This document shows positions 1 through 7,324 of a stretch of 64,000 bases of DNA, one piece after another (the first letter of the stretch is position 1; every line of letters starts with the position of its first letter). Below the pieces are notes generated by a model. The model did no database searches, was not told where the DNA came from, and was given only the letters and a program-made list of their open reading frames with translations. Both the position numbers and the translations under genes were made by a program. The stretch comes from Chromatiaceae bacterium (GTDB taxonomy: Bacteria > Pseudomonadota > Gammaproteobacteria > Chromatiales > Chromatiaceae). The DNA lies in contig JACDZG010000006.1 of NCBI GenBank assembly GCA_013426805.1, positions 1 through 64,000 of the forward strand. The letters are read 5' to 3'.

Positions 1-38
1 TCTTGCGGGTTGGCCCCTATTATTTTCAGTCTGTTAGA

Positions 39-320
39 CTAAATTAGTGCCATTCTGGTCTGTCCCCGGTTTTGGTGGTGGTCTGTCCCCGGTTTTGCTC
101 CCCGGTTTTGCTCGCTCTCGGGTGTCATCAGAAGATGCACATGGTTGGTCATGAGCACGTACGCGTGGACCCGCACCGACTCGCTCGCGGCAAGTCCGGC
201 CAAGGCATCGAGAAAAGCCAGGCGGTCGGCATCGGCGAAGAAGATCGCCGTCCGGTCGATACCGCGCAAGATCGCGTGCATCGGAAAGCCGGCGGCGACG
301 ATGCGCGCGTGTCGTGGCAT
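39..320 (-). pseudogene. RAYT (REP-associated Y1 transposase) N-terminal fragment
   Basis: From the ATG at 320 the minus strand reads a Y1/IS200-type transposase N-terminus: a start resembling MPRHARIVAAGFPMHAILRG, then the HUH metal-binding motif in TNHVHLLMTP. RAYTs are single-strand nucleases that act on REP palindromes. Homology stops just after this motif, near 115, where the frame runs into copies of the repeat described at 60-560. The catalytic Tyr and the C-terminal half are missing, so the fragment cannot be active. It looks like a transposase cut by its own cognate-type repeats. Family assignment rests on the HUH motif and N-terminal pattern. Confidence 0.75.
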
Positions 321-560
321 GTCGTTAGGTCGTCTGGCAGGAACCGGTGCGGGCACTATAGCAAGAAACCGTGGTCTGTCCCCGGTTTTGCGGTTTTGTG
401 CCCGGTTTTGTGTCCCCGGTTTTGCTGGTCCCCGGTTTTGCTACCCGGTTTTGCCGTCCCCGGTTTTGCCGCTATAGCAAGAAACCGTGGTCTGTCCCCG
501 GTTTTCCGTTCCGCTTTCCGCTAGAAACCGTGGTCTGTCCCCGGTTTTCCGCTGTCCCCG
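60..560. repeat. Decayed REP-like repeat cluster
   Basis: The string GTCTGTCCCCGGTTTTG or its core CCCCGGTTTT occurs about ten times, at 60-110 and 370-560, all in one orientation and with irregular spacing. Longer units starting GAAACCGTGGTCTGTCCCC, some preceded by GCTATAGCAA, recur near 365, 480 and 523. A related string on the opposite strand (GGACAGACCACGGTTTCT) lies at the truncation point of the first mlaF copy near 49330. The cluster lies on both sides of the RAYT fragment coding region. No spacer regularity or cas gene is seen, so this is not a CRISPR array. The rest of 1-734 shows no gene. Confidence 0.75.
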
Positions 561-734
561 GTTTTGCCGCAAAATAAATATTCGACGTCGCTCCGACGAA
601 TTAGACACGGAATACCACATATAGCAGGAGCCACAAGGGGGCAGACCACGGCTTCACACTGGAAAAGGGTCAGAACTCTTTTCGGACAAGGGGGCTACTT
701 TTTCTGCGATGATACACCCGATTGGGGAATTGCG

Positions 735-953
735 ATGACTACCGTACAAATCGAAATGCCAGATGAGATTGCCAGCGAGTTCTTTCGGCGCGCACCTCAT
801 CCGGACCGCCGGGTAGAGCTTGTCGAGCGTATTTTCCGAGAGTATTTCTCCGCCCACAGCGCAGCAGAATCAGAGCTTGACATACTCAACCAAAACGCGG
901 ACGAATTAAATCGCGAAGCTGAGGACGTATTGGGCTACCAGGTGCTGCCTTGA
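735..953 (+). CDS. Antitoxin of a MazF/PemK-type TA pair
   Basis: This 72-residue acidic protein begins [10 protein letters not shown] and ends in an Asn/Asp/Glu-rich tail ([19 protein letters not shown]). Such a tail is usual in small antitoxins upstream of MazF-type toxins. It should bind the toxin with its C-terminus and repress its own promoter with the N-terminus; both roles are inferred from context. The ATG at 735 was chosen because the longer frame from 564 begins in repeat DNA. Its stop overlaps the toxin start, as expected for a translationally coupled TA operon. Confidence 0.75.
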   Translation: MTTVQIEMPDEIASEFFRRAPHPDRRVELVERIFREYFSAHSAAESELDILNQNADELNREAEDVLGYQVLP

Positions 954-1282
954 TTAGGGGCGATCTCTACCGGGTCGCACACCCATCCGGACGCGATCCG
1001 AAAAGATCCCGCGTCTTCGTCGTGGTGAGTAGGCAAGTTCTCATTGACTCGCGCTTTTCTACCGTGATTTGTGCGCCGGTATACACATCTTTCCACGGCC
1101 TAAGCACTCAGGTATTGGTCGGCGTAGAGGAAGGCCTGAAGCACCCGTCCAGCATCCACTGCGACGATCTTGTTAGCTTACCAAAAGTCGTTCTTACAGA
1201 CTATGTCGGGACGCTTTCAAGGCAGAAACTTGATGAACTCGCACAGGCACTTGCCGCGGCTCTTGAGATCCAAGTCGCCTAA
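950..1282 (+). CDS. MazF/PemK-type endoribonuclease toxin
   Basis: This 110-residue protein has the PemK/MazF beta-barrel pattern: an N-terminal [13 protein letters not shown], then a central RVFVVVSRQ and TVICAPVYT strand pair, then [15 protein letters not shown] before a short C-terminal helix. MazF-type toxins cleave mRNA at short sequence motifs. The start is TTG at 950, overlapping the antitoxin stop by 3 nt. The stop at 1280-1282 lies inside the attC-like palindrome (1277-1375), so the TA pair resembles a gene cassette. Function is inferred from family and pairing. Confidence 0.8.
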   Translation: MIRGDLYRVAHPSGRDPKRSRVFVVVSRQVLIDSRFSTVICAPVYTSFHGLSTQVLVGVEEGLKHPSSIHCDDLVSLPKVVLTDYVGTLSRQKLDELAQALAAALEIQVA

Positions 1283-1375
1283 CAAGCCCGCTCAAAAGCG
1301 AGCGCCCGCCACGAGCGTTCGTCTATATCCACAAGTTCCTGTGTGGCGGGCGCCGCTCTAGCGGGATCGCTAGAC
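1277..1375 (+). other. attC-like palindrome (possible decayed integron cassette site)
   Basis: GCCTAAC at 1277-1283 matches the R'' consensus RYYYAAC exactly and includes the toxin stop codon. Nested inverted arms follow: CCCGCT (1287) pairs with AGCGGG (1360), and GCGCCCGCCAC (1302) with GTGGCGGGCGC (1343). At the right edge GCTAGAC (1369-1375) differs from the R' consensus GTTRRRY by one base. Length (99 bp), order of boxes and position immediately 3' of a single TA operon fit an attC site. The GTT triplet, normally invariant, reads GCT, so it may be inactive. It could also be a REP-type terminator hairpin. Confidence 0.45.
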
Positions 1376-1403
1376 GAATCAGCAATAAGATGTGCGTCAG
1401 GTT

Positions 1404-2651
1404 CTAAGGCTCTATGAATCGCCACAACGCACTGACTGGGAGTGCGTATCGACTGCGGCCGAAAGAGACGACCTGCTCGCCCGTATAGAAGCAGATGCCG
1501 GCGCTCAGCCGACCGCCGCTGTCTTCCGCCAAGGTGTCTAAACCGGCGAAGTCTTTGGCTGAGACCGAAGCCGCTGCCTTGACCTCGATACCGACGAGCC
1601 GACCCGCCGCATCCTCCAACACCAGATCCACTTCGCGCCCGGCGATTGTTCGATAGTGATACAACCGCGTCCGGGTCGCAGACCAGGCCGCCTGTTTGCG
1701 AATCTCGCCGATCACGAAGGTCTCCAGCAGGCCGCCGAAATGGACGGGGTTGCGCGTCAATGAGTCGGTCGTGTGTCCGGCGAGGTGAGCGGCGAGACCG
1801 GAGTCGATCAGGTGGATTTTGGGCGACTTGATCAGCCGCTTGCCGAGGTTTGCCGACCAGGCGGGGAGGGGACGTAAGAGGAAGGTCGTCTCAAGGAGCG
1901 TGAGATAGCGCTTGAGTGTCGTCTGCGGGATGGTCGTACCACGGGACAACTCGGACATGTTGAGCAGGCCGCCGATCCGTCCGGCCAGGAGTGTCAACAG
2001 CCGCGGCATGTCGGTCAGCCCCTCAATGTTCGCCAAGTCACGGACGTCGCGTTGCAGCAGCGCGGTGACATAGGCGGCGAACCAGGCATCACGACGTCGG
2101 CCTGGTGCCCGACTCAATGCCTCCGGGTAACCGCCGGCGATGACGATGTCTTTCAGGTCCGCTGCGACGGCCGGAGTCAGTGGCGGCAATGTCCCGGCAA
2201 AGACGGCGTCGATCAGGGACTCGCGGTGTCCGTGGAGTTCGCCTTGGGAAAGCGGCTCCAGGGTCAGAATCTCCATGCGTCCGGCCAGGGACTCCGACAG
2301 GCGAGGCAACATCAGCACATTGGCCGAACCGGTCAGCAGGAAGCGCCCGGGCCGGCGGTCCCGATCGACTGCGAGCTTGATGGCGGGGAACAGTCCAGGG
2401 GCTTTCTGGACTTCATCGATCACAGCCAAGGGACCGAGTCCGGCGATGAAGCCCTGGGGATCGTTCGTTGCCGCCGCCAGGGCGGTGGCATCATCAAGGG
2501 TAACGAGGGTCGCCGCAACTCCGGTCGCCGCGGCGGTGGTCAGGGTGGTCACCAGGGTGCTCTTGCCCGTCTGGCGCGCGCCGTTCAGGAGCACGACTGG
2601 CGTATCAGCCAGAGCGGCGGTCAGTTCCGGCTCGCAGTTGCGCCTGTACAT
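1404..2651 (-). CDS. AAA-type ATPase with DUF4143 domain
   Basis: This 415-residue protein has a Walker A at residues 24-32 (GARQTGKST), a Walker B ending in VIDE (Asp79-Glu80) and a sensor-like LLTGSAN. The DUF4143 half includes a winged-helix-like stretch and, near the C-terminus, a PD-(D/E)XK-like REVDLVLED...GIEVKA. Proteins of this architecture are abundant in accessory regions; their role is unsettled, and links to DNA processing or toxin-antitoxin behaviour are only suggested. It stands alone between the TA cassette and a coiled-coil gene. A paralogous protein is encoded at 21939-23105. Confidence 0.85.
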   Translation of the reverse strand: MYRRNCEPELTAALADTPVVLLNGARQTGKSTLVTTLTTAAATGVAATLVTLDDATALAAATNDPQGFIAGLGPLAVIDEVQKAPGLFPAIKLAVDRDRRPGRFLLTGSANVLMLPRLSESLAGRMEILTLEPLSQGELHGHRESLIDAVFAGTLPPLTPAVAADLKDIVIAGGYPEALSRAPGRRRDAWFAAYVTALLQRDVRDLANIEGLTDMPRLLTLLAGRIGGLLNMSELSRGTTIPQTTLKRYLTLLETTFLLRPLPAWSANLGKRLIKSPKIHLIDSGLAAHLAGHTTDSLTRNPVHFGGLLETFVIGEIRKQAAWSATRTRLYHYRTIAGREVDLVLEDAAGRLVGIEVKAAASVSAKDFAGLDTLAEDSGGRLSAGICFYTGEQVVSFGRSRYALPVSALWRFIEP

Positions 2652-2753
2652 GGTCGAATATTAACCGCGACGTGGTGAAATATCCACCATGCAGGTGCAG
2701 GGGTGCGCGCGGTTGCCGGTGGCGCTGACCAGGTTCGCTTGGCCGGCCGGAGC

Positions 2754-3137
2754 CTACAGCAGCTTCACCAAGGCCGCGATGGCGCCGACCTGGGCGAACA
2801 TCAGTGGGATGAGCCACAACAACAGGCTGTTGCGACTGCGCTCGATGGCGGTTCTGACCTCCCCGCGCAACTGCTTGATCTGGACCGTCAGGTCCGCGCG
2901 CACCTGCGCGATTTCCTTCTGCAACCGCAGTTCCGTTTCCTTCAGTTCGGCGCGTACCAGTTCGATGTCCTTCTGCAACCGCAGTTCGCCCTCGCGCAAA
3001 TGCCCCTGGGTGGCCAGTTCCGGCAGGTTCGGGTAGCGTTCTTCGAGTCGCTCGAAGGCCTCGGCGATGACCCGCGCGCGCGCCCGCTCGTCCTGGGCAC
3101 TGGCCAGGGCTTCGTAGAGTGCGACGACAGAACCCAT
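2754..3137 (-). CDS. Coiled-coil protein with C-terminal membrane anchor
   Basis: This 127-residue protein has a long heptad-rich helix (repeated ELRLQKDIELVRAEL / ELRLQKEIAQVRADL) from about residue 55 to 105 and one hydrophobic segment at the C-terminus (LLLWLIPLMFAQVGAIAALV). The arrangement resembles DUF1640/CCDC90-type coiled-coil proteins, which anchor by their tails. The ATG at 3137 (MGSVVALYEAL) is preferred over an upstream ATG at 3161. No function can be assigned. It is not obviously in an operon with either neighbour. Confidence 0.65.
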   Translation of the reverse strand: MGSVVALYEALASAQDERARARVIAEAFERLEERYPNLPELATQGHLREGELRLQKDIELVRAELKETELRLQKEIAQVRADLTVQIKQLRGEVRTAIERSRNSLLLWLIPLMFAQVGAIAALVKLL

Positions 3138-3260
3138 GGGATGCGCTCCTTCAGAAGGCATGCTGCGATTTCCAAGATCTTACGAGATCCAACGATCATT
3201 TTCCGCTGATTGGAAGCGCCTCAAGGACCGGGATGACCATCCCGATCACATTGGTTTGCG

Positions 3261-4571
3261 TCAGTTCGTCGCCGCCGTCGACGGGCACGGCGCCTGACCG
3301 GCGACCAGGACCCGCGCCATGCCGGGGCCGAGCCAGAACTCGAAGGGGGCCGGCAGGTCGGCCATCGGCCAGTCCGGGGAGAGGTCGCGCAGGGGCTCCG
3401 GGGACTGGATCAGGTGACGCAGGTCGTCGACATAGAAGCGTTGGCGGTTCCAGGGGTCCTTGTTCAGCACCAGCAGGGCTTGGTCGGGGCCATTGACCGC
3501 GTGTTTACGCAGGACCAGGATGGCCGGGTCCGGGTAATCCAGCCGATCGATCCGGCCCTCACTGGAGAACGTGGGGGTCTGGTCCTTGATCGCATTGACC
3601 TGCGCAATAAAATCAGTGATATCGACATTGGGCTCTTCCCAGTCGTTGGGGACCGTGGTCACTACATCGAGGCGTTTGCGAAAGCCGAATTCAAATCCCA
3701 TCGGGATCATGACCCCGCTGGCAAACATGGCGGTGAACAGATAGCGCTGCCGCAGGGCGTCGATGTTGCCCTCGAACTCCTCGAACATGCGCCGGGTGTC
3801 ATGGCTCTCGGGGAAACCGATGGAGGGGGCGATGTTGCGGGTCGACTCATACTGTTCGAGCAGCCAGTTGCCGTGGAAGTCCCACCATTTGGCACTGTTG
3901 AAGATGGCGTCGAAGCCGGCCGAGGCGGTGTCGCGGGTTTGTGCCGGGGTGCAGCCCAGGGTCTCGGCGACGAAGATGGTGTCGGGGTGAGTCTTGCGGA
4001 TGCGCTCGATGAGCCGCCGCCAGACCTCGGTCGGAATCTGATAGGCGGCGTCGCAGCGAAATCCGCGAAAGCCCAGACCGATCAGGTGTTCGACGATCTT
4101 TACGTAGTAGGCGAGTTGTCCATCAGGGGCGTCCGGGTGTTGCAGCGCCTGCTGGTGATCGAGCTGCGCCAGATCGCGCCAGACCACCTTGGTGCCATTG
4201 TCCTCGATGCAGAACGGGTGGGCGACGCGCCCGTGCTCGTGCTGGAACCATTCAGGGTGCGTAGTGACCAGTGCGCTGTCCTCTGCGCAGTGGTTGATTA
4301 CCAGGTCGATCATCAGCGATACGCCAAGGTCCCCGGCGGTCGCGGCCATGGCGCGAACCTGATCGTCCGCGGTCCGTGTGGAGCCGGGCCGCAGCAGGAC
4401 CGGATTGATGGCGAAATAGTCGGCAATCGAATACAGACTACCCGAGCGTCCGAGCTTCTGAATCGGGTTGACGAACACCCAGTCGAAGCCCATGGCCGCG
4501 GCGCGCGTCAGATGCGGTCCCCAGGTATCGAAAGGCCCGGCGAGCAGGGGGAAAAGATTATAGATTTTCAT
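3261..4571 (-). CDS. GH13 alpha-amylase family enzyme
   Basis: This 436-residue protein carries the GH13 catalytic triad in recognisable context: nucleophile Asp174 (GFRGFRCDAAYQIP), acid/base Glu203 (FVAETLG) and stabiliser Asp258 (PESHDTRR). Region I appears as DLVINHCAEDS. The N-terminus (VFVNPIQ..GRSGSLYSI) resembles enzymes acting on short alpha-glucans, including maltosyltransferase-like GH13 proteins, more than secreted amylases; no signal peptide is seen. It ends an apparent two-gene glycogen operon, 15 nt downstream of the glycogen synthase gene. The exact reaction (hydrolase or transglycosylase) cannot be told from the sequence. Confidence 0.8.
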   Translation of the reverse strand: MKIYNLFPLLAGPFDTWGPHLTRAAAMGFDWVFVNPIQKLGRSGSLYSIADYFAINPVLLRPGSTRTADDQVRAMAATAGDLGVSLMIDLVINHCAEDSALVTTHPEWFQHEHGRVAHPFCIEDNGTKVVWRDLAQLDHQQALQHPDAPDGQLAYYVKIVEHLIGLGFRGFRCDAAYQIPTEVWRRLIERIRKTHPDTIFVAETLGCTPAQTRDTASAGFDAIFNSAKWWDFHGNWLLEQYESTRNIAPSIGFPESHDTRRMFEEFEGNIDALRQRYLFTAMFASGVMIPMGFEFGFRKRLDVVTTVPNDWEEPNVDITDFIAQVNAIKDQTPTFSSEGRIDRLDYPDPAILVLRKHAVNGPDQALLVLNKDPWNRQRFYVDDLRHLIQSPEPLRDLSPDWPMADLPAPFEFWLGPGMARVLVAGQAPCPSTAATN

Positions 4572-4586
4572 GCATGTCCTCGTTAC

Positions 4587-6707
4587 TTAGCGTGCGCGGA
4601 TGAAATCGTAAATGTTCAGATAATCCTCGCCCGGCTGGTTCCACGAATAGTCCGCACGCATGCCGTTCATCATCAGCGAGCGGAAATCCTGCGGGTATTC
4701 ATAATAACAGTCGATGGCGCGCCCCAAGGCGGATTCCAGTCCGGGGCCGTCATAGTGATCGAAACGGTAGCCGTTGCGTTGGTGCAGCGGGCGGTCGGAG
4801 TGATCCTTATCGAAGACGGTGTCGGCCAGGCCGCCGACGGTACGCACCACCGGTACCGTGCCGTAGCGCAGCGCGATGAGCTGGGTCAGGCCGCATGGCT
4901 CGAATTGGCTGGGCACCAACAGCATATCGGCACCGGCATAGATCAAGTGCGCCAGTCCTTCATCGAAACCGATCTCCAGATGACAGTCCGGACTGTCGTT
5001 GAGCATGCGCTTCAAGCCCCAGAAATCGTCATTGATGGACCGGTCCGGACTGGAGCCCAGCAGCACGAACTGAGCGCCGTGCTCCAGTGAATAGAAGATG
5101 GCGTGCCGGACCAGCCCCAAGCCTTTCTGCGGGTCCAGCCGGCCGATGAAGGCGACGATCGGCTTGTCGTTGTCCGCCAGCATCAGCCGGTGACGCAGGG
5201 CGCGCTTGTTATCGTATTTGGCATCGAGGTTGTCGACCCCATAGCGTACCGGGATTTCGTGATCGACCTCCGGGTTCCAGACATCGTAATCGATGCCGTT
5301 GAGGACGCCGCCGTATTTCATATGATGAACATGCAGGGTCGGTTCCAGACCGAAGCCCTGGCCCTGGTCCTTGGTCTCGAAGGCATAACGCGGCGACACG
5401 GTAGTGACGAAATTCGAATAGACGATACCGGCCTTGAGCAGATTGAGCGCGTTCTTATGATTATTGTCGCCCATGCGCAGCCAATCGAGGAAATAGTCCG
5501 GGCGATGCAGTCCGGTGGCGCGCAACAGTTCGATCCCGGTGAGTCCCTGGTGCATGAAATTGTGAATGGTCAGGCAGGCCCGCGGATGGATCATGCCGAG
5601 CTGTTGATAGACCTCGTACAGGAAGACCGGGACCAGCGCGCTTTGCCAGTCGTGACAGTGAATGATGTCCGGATGCTTGCCGGCCTTCCATAGAAATTCA
5701 ATCGCCGCGCGGGAGAAGAAGGCGAAGCGCAGCACATCGTCCGCAAAGCCGTAAATGGTGCCGCGGTTGAAGAAGTTCTCCTGGGAGTGCGGCTCGATGA
5801 AGAAACACTTGCGCCCATGCACGAAGCCGAAGAATACGGTGCAATGGATCGCACCCGCATACCAGGGGACCCACAGGTCCTTGTACACCTCGTGGAGTTC
5901 GAAGATCTGGTCGTAGCGCAGGTTGTTGTACTTGGGCAGGATGATCTCGACATGGTTGCCGCGGATCGCGTGCTCCCTGGTAATGCCGAAGACCACGTCC
6001 GCCAATCCGCCGACCTTCGCCACCGGGGCCATTTCCGGGGAGATGTGGACGATGAACAGGCTGGGTCGCTGTGCCCGCTGGGCCGGTGGGTGTTCGGGAC
6101 TCGGGGCCGACGCGACCGCGGGCGCCGCCGCGAAGACCGGATGCTCCGCCGCGCTGGGGGCCGTCGGTGCGGCGATTGGACCCGGCGGCTCGGTTGGTGC
6201 CGGGGCGTGCGCTGTTGCCGACGGCGCCTCGTCCTCGGCGATTGATGCAGGCGGGGCGGCGTCCGGCAGCGCGATCGGGGGTGCCGCGGCGGGGACCTCA
6301 GGCGCGCGCTGGTCCGCGGCCTTGGCCTGGGCGCCCGTCGTCGCCGCGCTCGGCGTCCCGGTTTCCTCTGGTCGGCCCGCGGCGGCCGTGGCGGACGGAG
6401 CCTCAGCGGCAACGGCCGGCGCCGGCGTGGCGGGCGGAGCCTCAGTGGCGAGGGTCGGTGTCGGCGTGGCGGTCTTGGTGGCCGCCGTTGTTGGCTTATC
6501 GGCCGTTCCCTTGGCACCGGTGACCGGCGCCTGAAGGGCCGGTGCGGCCTGGGTCAGCGGCTCAGGCGGCGCGACGACCGCCGCCGTCGCGGCCGGGGGC
6601 GCCGCGGCCGCGTCGGCCTCGCGCGCCGGCGTCGCGCCGGTTGGTGGGCTGACCCCGGCCGTGGCCGGGGCGGCAGTCTTCTTGGATGTGGTCTGCTTTT
6701 TCGCCAT
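4587..6707 (-). CDS. glgA: Glycogen (starch) synthase with long Ala/Pro-rich N-terminal extension
   Basis: The C-terminal ~490 residues form a GT5 glycogen synthase that transfers glucose from ADP-glucose to alpha-1,4-glucan. The signature K231VGGLADV binds ADP-glucose, HCHDWQSALVP and the FIGRLDPQKGL region follow, and a PSQFEPCGLTQ motif lies in the second Rossmann domain. Residues 1-214 are a low-complexity Ala/Pro/Thr/Glu-rich stretch that starts MAKKQTTSKK, absent from typical ~480-residue GlgA. This tail resembles histone-H1-like linkers and the DUF2934 protein at 60870. Start ATG 6707 is in an uninterrupted frame. It is probably co-transcribed with the GH13 gene. Confidence 0.9.
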   Translation of the reverse strand: MAKKQTTSKKTAAPATAGVSPPTGATPAREADAAAAPPAATAAVVAPPEPLTQAAPALQAPVTGAKGTADKPTTAATKTATPTPTLATEAPPATPAPAVAAEAPSATAAAGRPEETGTPSAATTGAQAKAADQRAPEVPAAAPPIALPDAAPPASIAEDEAPSATAHAPAPTEPPGPIAAPTAPSAAEHPVFAAAPAVASAPSPEHPPAQRAQRPSLFIVHISPEMAPVAKVGGLADVVFGITREHAIRGNHVEIILPKYNNLRYDQIFELHEVYKDLWVPWYAGAIHCTVFFGFVHGRKCFFIEPHSQENFFNRGTIYGFADDVLRFAFFSRAAIEFLWKAGKHPDIIHCHDWQSALVPVFLYEVYQQLGMIHPRACLTIHNFMHQGLTGIELLRATGLHRPDYFLDWLRMGDNNHKNALNLLKAGIVYSNFVTTVSPRYAFETKDQGQGFGLEPTLHVHHMKYGGVLNGIDYDVWNPEVDHEIPVRYGVDNLDAKYDNKRALRHRLMLADNDKPIVAFIGRLDPQKGLGLVRHAIFYSLEHGAQFVLLGSSPDRSINDDFWGLKRMLNDSPDCHLEIGFDEGLAHLIYAGADMLLVPSQFEPCGLTQLIALRYGTVPVVRTVGGLADTVFDKDHSDRPLHQRNGYRFDHYDGPGLESALGRAIDCYYEYPQDFRSLMMNGMRADYSWNQPGEDYLNIYDFIRAR

Positions 6708-6875
6708 TACTGATCACCTGCAAGGTCCGTGTGTCTCGAGTATCCGAGCCGGGCCGCTACGCCGGGTTGCGCACGGTAACGCGCAAGCGGCCCCCGCGTG
6801 AAGCCCCCGCAGCGCGGTTGTGTGACAAAATTTTGAACGCCATCGCCGGTCCGGGCGATGATCAAGACCGGCCAG

Positions 6876-7208
6876 TCAGCGCCGCATCGCCTCCAGACCC
6901 AGAATCCACCTGACGAGCTCCTTGATCTGTTCGTCGCTGAGCTTGGGATGGGGCGGCATCCGTGCCGCGCCCCAGGTCCCGGACCCGCCGGTCTTCACCT
7001 TGGCTACCAACCGCTCCAGCGCGGAGTTGTCGCCCTGATACTTCCTGGCCACGTCTTTGTAAGCCGGCCCCAGGATTTTGATGTCGACATTGTGACATCC
7101 AGTACAACCGCGTTGGGTTGCCAGTTTCAGGTCCCCGCGGGCGGGCTGGGCCGCCAGTATCGCCGCCAGGGCCGCACCAATGAGGCTGATCGTCTGTGTC
7201 TTGTACAT
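6876..7208 (-). CDS. Periplasmic monohaem cytochrome c (c551/c8-like)
   Basis: This 110-residue protein starts with a Sec signal peptide (MYKTQTISLIGAALAAILAAQPARG), then a single haem site CTGCH and a probable axial Met in ARMPPHP. Size and layout fit class I cytochromes c551/c8, small periplasmic electron carriers between membrane complexes and terminal reductases or reaction centres. ATG 7208 is chosen because a GGGAG Shine-Dalgarno lies just upstream and the signal peptide begins there; the longer frame adds an unlikely N-terminus. It is monocistronic by spacing (117 nt from the helicase gene). Confidence 0.85.
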   Translation of the reverse strand: MYKTQTISLIGAALAAILAAQPARGDLKLATQRGCTGCHNVDIKILGPAYKDVARKYQGDNSALERLVAKVKTGGSGTWGAARMPPHPKLSDEQIKELVRWILGLEAMRR

Positions 7209-7324
7209 CGTGTTGCTCCCACGGGAAGCCAGTCGCTTGTCATTGCCGGGCAGTGGGTTCGACAGCGTTTCGGTCGGGTCGTGCCGGGCGCGCCTCCAGT
7301 GTCGCACGGCTGCGCCCGGCGGGT

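Noticed and set aside
60-560. Possible CRISPR array
   Set aside because: Spacing is irregular, several copies are partial or directly adjacent, there are no unique equal-length spacers and no cas gene.
2052-2678. Plus-strand frames opposite the first DUF4143 ATPase
   Set aside because: Antisense to a gene with intact Walker motifs; no domain features.
5591-6517. Arg/Pro-rich frame overlapping glgA
   Set aside because: It is an alternative frame of the Ala/Pro-rich extension; the glgA frame continues without break into the conserved core.
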